Assembly (NCBI GenBank): GCA_035551935.1
Contig: DASZMJ010000601.1
Location: 1-15,884, forward strand
From: DASZMJ01 sp035551935
GTDB lineage: Bacteria > Planctomycetota > Planctomycetia > Isosphaerales > Isosphaeraceae
Length of the DNA: 15,884 nt
Direction: 5' to 3'
The notes under the pieces were generated by a model that did not search any database, was not told where the DNA came from, and saw only the letters and a list, made by a program, of their open reading frames with translations. The position numbers and the translations under genes were made by a program. Of this stretch, positions 13,561 to 15,884 are shown piece after piece (the first letter of the stretch is position 1; the number at the start of each line of letters is the position of its first letter).

Positions 13561-14048
13561 CTCGCTTCTTCCCTTCGCGCCAGCCTTGCCGCCTGCCGCG
13601 CTCGCGCGGCCTCGTCGCGGAGGCGGTCGGCGTCGGTCTCGGTGAGCAAGGGGGGGACGGGGGCGGGGCGGCGGTCGGCGTCGAGGCTGACGTAGAGCGC
13701 GTAGCCGACGGCGACCTTGCGCCGCTCGGCGCGGTCGATGGGCTCGGCGACGGCCTCGATCCTCGTCTCGATCGACGTGCGGCCGACGTGCGTGACCTCG
13801 GCGGTGATCTCCAATCGCTCGCCGACGAACACCGGCGCGAGGAAGGTCATCGCGTCGATCGCCGCGGTCGTGATCGCCCGGCCGCCGCTGTGCCGCAACG
13901 CCGCGGTGGCGCCGCACTCGTCGGCCAGGTGGAGCACGACGCCGCCGTGGATCGTGCCGAAGGCGTTGGCCTGGCCCGGGTGGGTCAGGATCGCCAGGCT
14001 CACCCGCGAGTCGGCGGCCCGCCTGGGGATCTGGGTCTCGTGCGACAC
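13509..14048 (-). CDS. Hotdog-fold acyl-CoA thioesterase (YciA/BFIT-like)
   Basis: Predicted 179-residue cytoplasmic enzyme hydrolysing acyl-CoA to free acid and CoA. The family signature is clear: NAFGTIHGGVVLHLADECGA with Asn28 and the catalytic acid Asp43 on the hotdog helix, then DAMTFLAPVFVGERLEITAE and VGRTSIETRIEV-type strands (about 64-100). The core is complete by about 125. It is followed by a Glu/Arg/Ala-rich helix (138-163) and a tail IEPQMSQGNADERK that is encoded by the intergenic repeat. The start is a GTG; AGGAG lies 13 bases upstream, a long spacing. Acyl chain specificity cannot be read from the sequence. It is divergent from the gene starting near 14167 and convergent with the RuBisCO-like gene. 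Confidence 0.9.
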   Translation of the reverse strand: MSHETQIPRRAADSRVSLAILTHPGQANAFGTIHGGVVLHLADECGATAALRHSGGRAITTAAIDAMTFLAPVFVGERLEITAEVTHVGRTSIETRIEAVAEPIDRAERRKVAVGYALYVSLDADRRPAPVPPLLTETDADRLRDEAARARQAARLARREEARRGIEPQMSQGNADERK

Positions 14049-14166
14049 GGGACGATCGACGCTCCTCGGGATGGGCCCGGGTCGAGCCGTGGCACGGCCC
14101 GACGACTCGACGCTATCCTAGCCTGGCGTGCAACGCATTGGCCAGACCAGCGGCGTCGAGGCGACC

Positions 14167-14706
14167 GTGACCGAGGACGACCTGTTCGAGATCGCCGACC
14201 CCGTGCTCCGCGGCCTGGGCTCGTCGCCCGAGGTCGGCGAGGAGTTCCGGAGCCCGGAGCTGGACGTCCTGCACTACTTCCGGCGCCGGGTCCGGCTGCA
14301 CCCGGTGCCGGTCCTCGGCCGGGCGTCGAGCGTCGTGGCGGTCGTGCGGCAACCGGGGGACGTGCACCTCGAAGGCGCCGGCTATGGGCCCCTGCTCAAG
14401 CGGCTGGCGATGGCGATCAACGGCCGGTTCCCGCCGTGGTCGAGCGGCCTGACGGTCGGGCTCTCGGCCCTCGTCCTGACCACGGAACCGATCGGCCCGG
14501 AGGACGACGCCGGCCTGCTGCGCGCCCTCGAATCCGCGCGGCTGGGACGGGTCGTGCCGCTGGGCCTGTTCCGGCTCGACCTCGACCGCGAAGCCCTCGC
14601 CTTCGCCCTCCGACGCACGCCCGACGACCTCTTCCCCGAGCCCGAGGCCCTCGCCGACGCCCTCGCGGAACGCTTCCGGCGGTTCGTCCAGAATCTTGAA
14701 ATGTGA
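14167..14706 (+). CDS. Conserved-looking protein of unknown function
   Basis: Predicted 179 residues from a GTG that has GAGG five bases upstream; an earlier in-frame GTG at 14128 would give 192 residues but lacks such a site. The protein starts MTEDDLFEIADPVLRGLGSS, has alternating strand and helix character, a central GAGYGPLLKRLAMAINGRFPPW, hydrophobic strands (LTVGLSALVL, VVPLGLFRLDL), and an acidic-basic C-terminal helix. No signal peptide, membrane span or catalytic motif is evident, so it is probably a soluble cytoplasmic protein. I do not recognise a family. Its stop is 11 bases from that of the convergent OpcA gene. GC-rich codon use matches the neighbours. Confidence 0.72.
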   Translation: MTEDDLFEIADPVLRGLGSSPEVGEEFRSPELDVLHYFRRRVRLHPVPVLGRASSVVAVVRQPGDVHLEGAGYGPLLKRLAMAINGRFPPWSSGLTVGLSALVLTTEPIGPEDDAGLLRALESARLGRVVPLGLFRLDLDREALAFALRRTPDDLFPEPEALADALAERFRRFVQNLEM

Positions 14707-14717
14707 ATACGCGGACA

Positions 14718-15833
14718 TCACACCCCGAGCAGCCACAAGGCGTGGGGCATGGCGGCGCAGAACGGGGGGTCGCGACGATCGGACTCGAGCGCGGCGGCGA
14801 TCCGGCCGGCGGCGTCGAACTCGGGCGCGAGGACGGTCCGGCACGACGGGCAAGGGACGGGCCCCTCGGCCTCGACGCGGACCGCCTCCCCTTCGGGATC
14901 GGGTCGGGTCAGGCGGAACGTGGTGTTGCCGCGGGACGTGAGGGTCACGCCGGCGAGGTGTTCCAGGGGCGCGGCCGGGTCGGCCTCGACGACGAGCCGG
15001 ACGGCGACCTGGCCGGACGGGCCGTCGAAGGTGGCGGAGGAACCGTCGGCGGCGCGGTCCCTCGGCCGCCAGCCGAGCTGGCCGGCGAGCCAGGCGACGA
15101 GCCAGGCGGCCACGCGCGGCGGGCCGTCGGGCCGGGGCACGCGGGCTCGGACCTCGACGGAGTCGATCGCGTGGAGCAACCGCGTCGTGCCTGGCGGGTC
15201 GAAGAGCTGCGCGACCAGCTCGCGCCAGCGGGTGATGCCATGCCAGGCGGCGTCGCGGCGGCACGGCGGCGGTGCCGGTTCGAGGGCGTCGCGGAGGGCC
15301 GTCGGGTCGGCCAGCGGGGTCGGCGGGTCGAGCAGGACGCGGGTCGACTCGGCCGCGAGCGCGCCGAAGAGGCCGTCGCCGCCGCGGAGGTCGTCGGCCC
15401 ACCAGAGGATGCGCGGCAGGTCCGGCTCCAGCAACGGCCGCACCGCGCCCGGGAGCAGGTCCAGCGCGTTCGGCCCGGCGCGCAGGGCGATCCGCTCGCT
15501 ACAGACCTGCGGCCGCCCCGGCGCCGGCAGGTGGCACAGCGCCGTGACCTCCGCCGCGACCTTGCGCTCTCCGTCCTCACTCCGCCGGAGCACGATCGCC
15601 CGCGACGGGAACCGCGAGACGACCGTGTCGATCACGCCGTCGATCGCGCCGCCGTCCCCCCTGGGGGCGACCACGACGAGGTTCGCCAGCACGACCCGCG
15701 TGACGTTCGGGTTCTCGGCCTCCGGGCGGTCGACCCCCTCGGCCGCCGGCCCCCAGAGCGTCGCCAGCTCGGCCTCGATGTCGCCGACGGCGACCGGGAT
15801 GCCGTGCCCCTGGAGGAAGCGCTCGTCGCCCAC
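14718..15833 (-). CDS. opcA: Glucose-6-phosphate dehydrogenase assembly protein OpcA
   Basis: Predicted 371-residue protein that promotes assembly and activation of glucose-6-phosphate dehydrogenase (Zwf) in the oxidative pentose phosphate pathway, best studied in cyanobacteria and actinobacteria. Family features: NVTRVVLANLVVVA (43-56), FPSRAIVL (75-82, usually HPSRxI), CSERI (111-115), and LLEPDLPRILWWADDL (134-149), followed by a less conserved C-terminal half. Unusual for the family in my experience is a PCPSC pair (Cys328, Cys331) and another Cys near the end (PPFCAAM), which might bind metal; this is inference. The GTG start is supported by GAGGAG six bases upstream. In other bacteria opcA sits beside zwf, which would lie beyond the right edge of this window. 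Confidence 0.88.
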   Translation of the reverse strand: MGDERFLQGHGIPVAVGDIEAELATLWGPAAEGVDRPEAENPNVTRVVLANLVVVAPRGDGGAIDGVIDTVVSRFPSRAIVLRRSEDGERKVAAEVTALCHLPAPGRPQVCSERIALRAGPNALDLLPGAVRPLLEPDLPRILWWADDLRGGDGLFGALAAESTRVLLDPPTPLADPTALRDALEPAPPPCRRDAAWHGITRWRELVAQLFDPPGTTRLLHAIDSVEVRARVPRPDGPPRVAAWLVAWLAGQLGWRPRDRAADGSSATFDGPSGQVAVRLVVEADPAAPLEHLAGVTLTSRGNTTFRLTRPDPEGEAVRVEAEGPVPCPSCRTVLAPEFDAAGRIAAALESDRRDPPFCAAMPHALWLLGV

Positions 15834-15845
15834 GTCTCGCTCCTC

Positions 15846-15884
15846 TCGGAAAAGTGCCGAGTGCGGAGGGACGAGTGCTGAGTC
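15846..15884. other. Right-edge intergenic sequence with repeated GCACTC words
   Basis: Read on the minus strand it contains CAGCACTC, CGCACTC and GGCACT in close succession. It is the start of the region upstream of opcA. No gene is visible before the window ends. Confidence 0.3.

Noticed and set aside
14703..15881. Plus-strand frame of 392 codons opposite opcA
   Set aside because: Shadow frame; opcA motifs and its Shine-Dalgarno are on the minus strand.
1..15884. CRISPR array, tRNA or rRNA genes
   Set aside because: No regularly spaced direct repeats and no cloverleaf or rRNA-like segments were noticed; the repeats present are inverted, apart from the 16-bp pair.

Overview
This is high-GC DNA from what looks like a member of the Planctomycetota, most likely Isosphaeraceae-like. 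The lineage call is inferred from gene content: a Ser/Thr kinase with a membrane span and a long TPR tail, a large membrane/TPR protein of a type common in that phylum, a RuBisCO-like protein, frequent TTG/GTG starts, and intergenic palindromes. I could not run a database search.

Left part (1-8434). A receptor-type Ser/Thr kinase with TPR repeats (147-3245, +) is followed by a small secreted protein (3334-4029, +). That gene converges on an SGNH-hydrolase-like protein (4015-5154, -). Upstream of it on the same strand lies a roughly 1,063-residue polytopic membrane protein with a TPR-like tail (5228-8419, -). The two minus-strand genes are probably cotranscribed. Between them is a perfect 17-bp hairpin whose base runs into the Shine-Dalgarno sequence of the SGNH gene.

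Middle (8420-12106). A 660-bp intergenic region rich in inverted repeats precedes a class I PLP aminotransferase (9081-10250, +). This gene's 3' end appears to have been the integration site of a small element of about 1.76 kb. A 16-bp direct repeat (10178-10193 and 11936-11951) brackets DNA that is partly AT-rich and carries short ORFs, two terminator-like hairpins and an extended -10 promoter. Beyond the right-hand repeat lies an orphan 18-codon tail plus stop (11952-12008). It is GC-rich, the same length as the tail now attached to the gene, and similar to it in protein sequence. The simplest reading is that the element carries its own replacement 3' end and displaced the native one, as lambdoid phage 21 and prophage e14 do at E. 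coli icd. No integrase is recognisable inside.

Right part (12107-15884). A RuBisCO-like protein (12107-13450, +) would have been about 100 bp downstream of the aminotransferase before the insertion. This pairing recalls aminotransferase MtnE and RLP MtnW of methionine salvage, which is inference only. A nested inverted repeat separates it from a convergent hotdog acyl-CoA thioesterase (13509-14048, -) and supplies that protein's last residues. Then come an unrecognised roughly 179-residue protein (14167-14706, +) and, convergent with it, an OpcA-type glucose-6-phosphate dehydrogenase assembly protein (14718-15833, -). No rRNA, tRNA, CRISPR array or intact transposase was seen.
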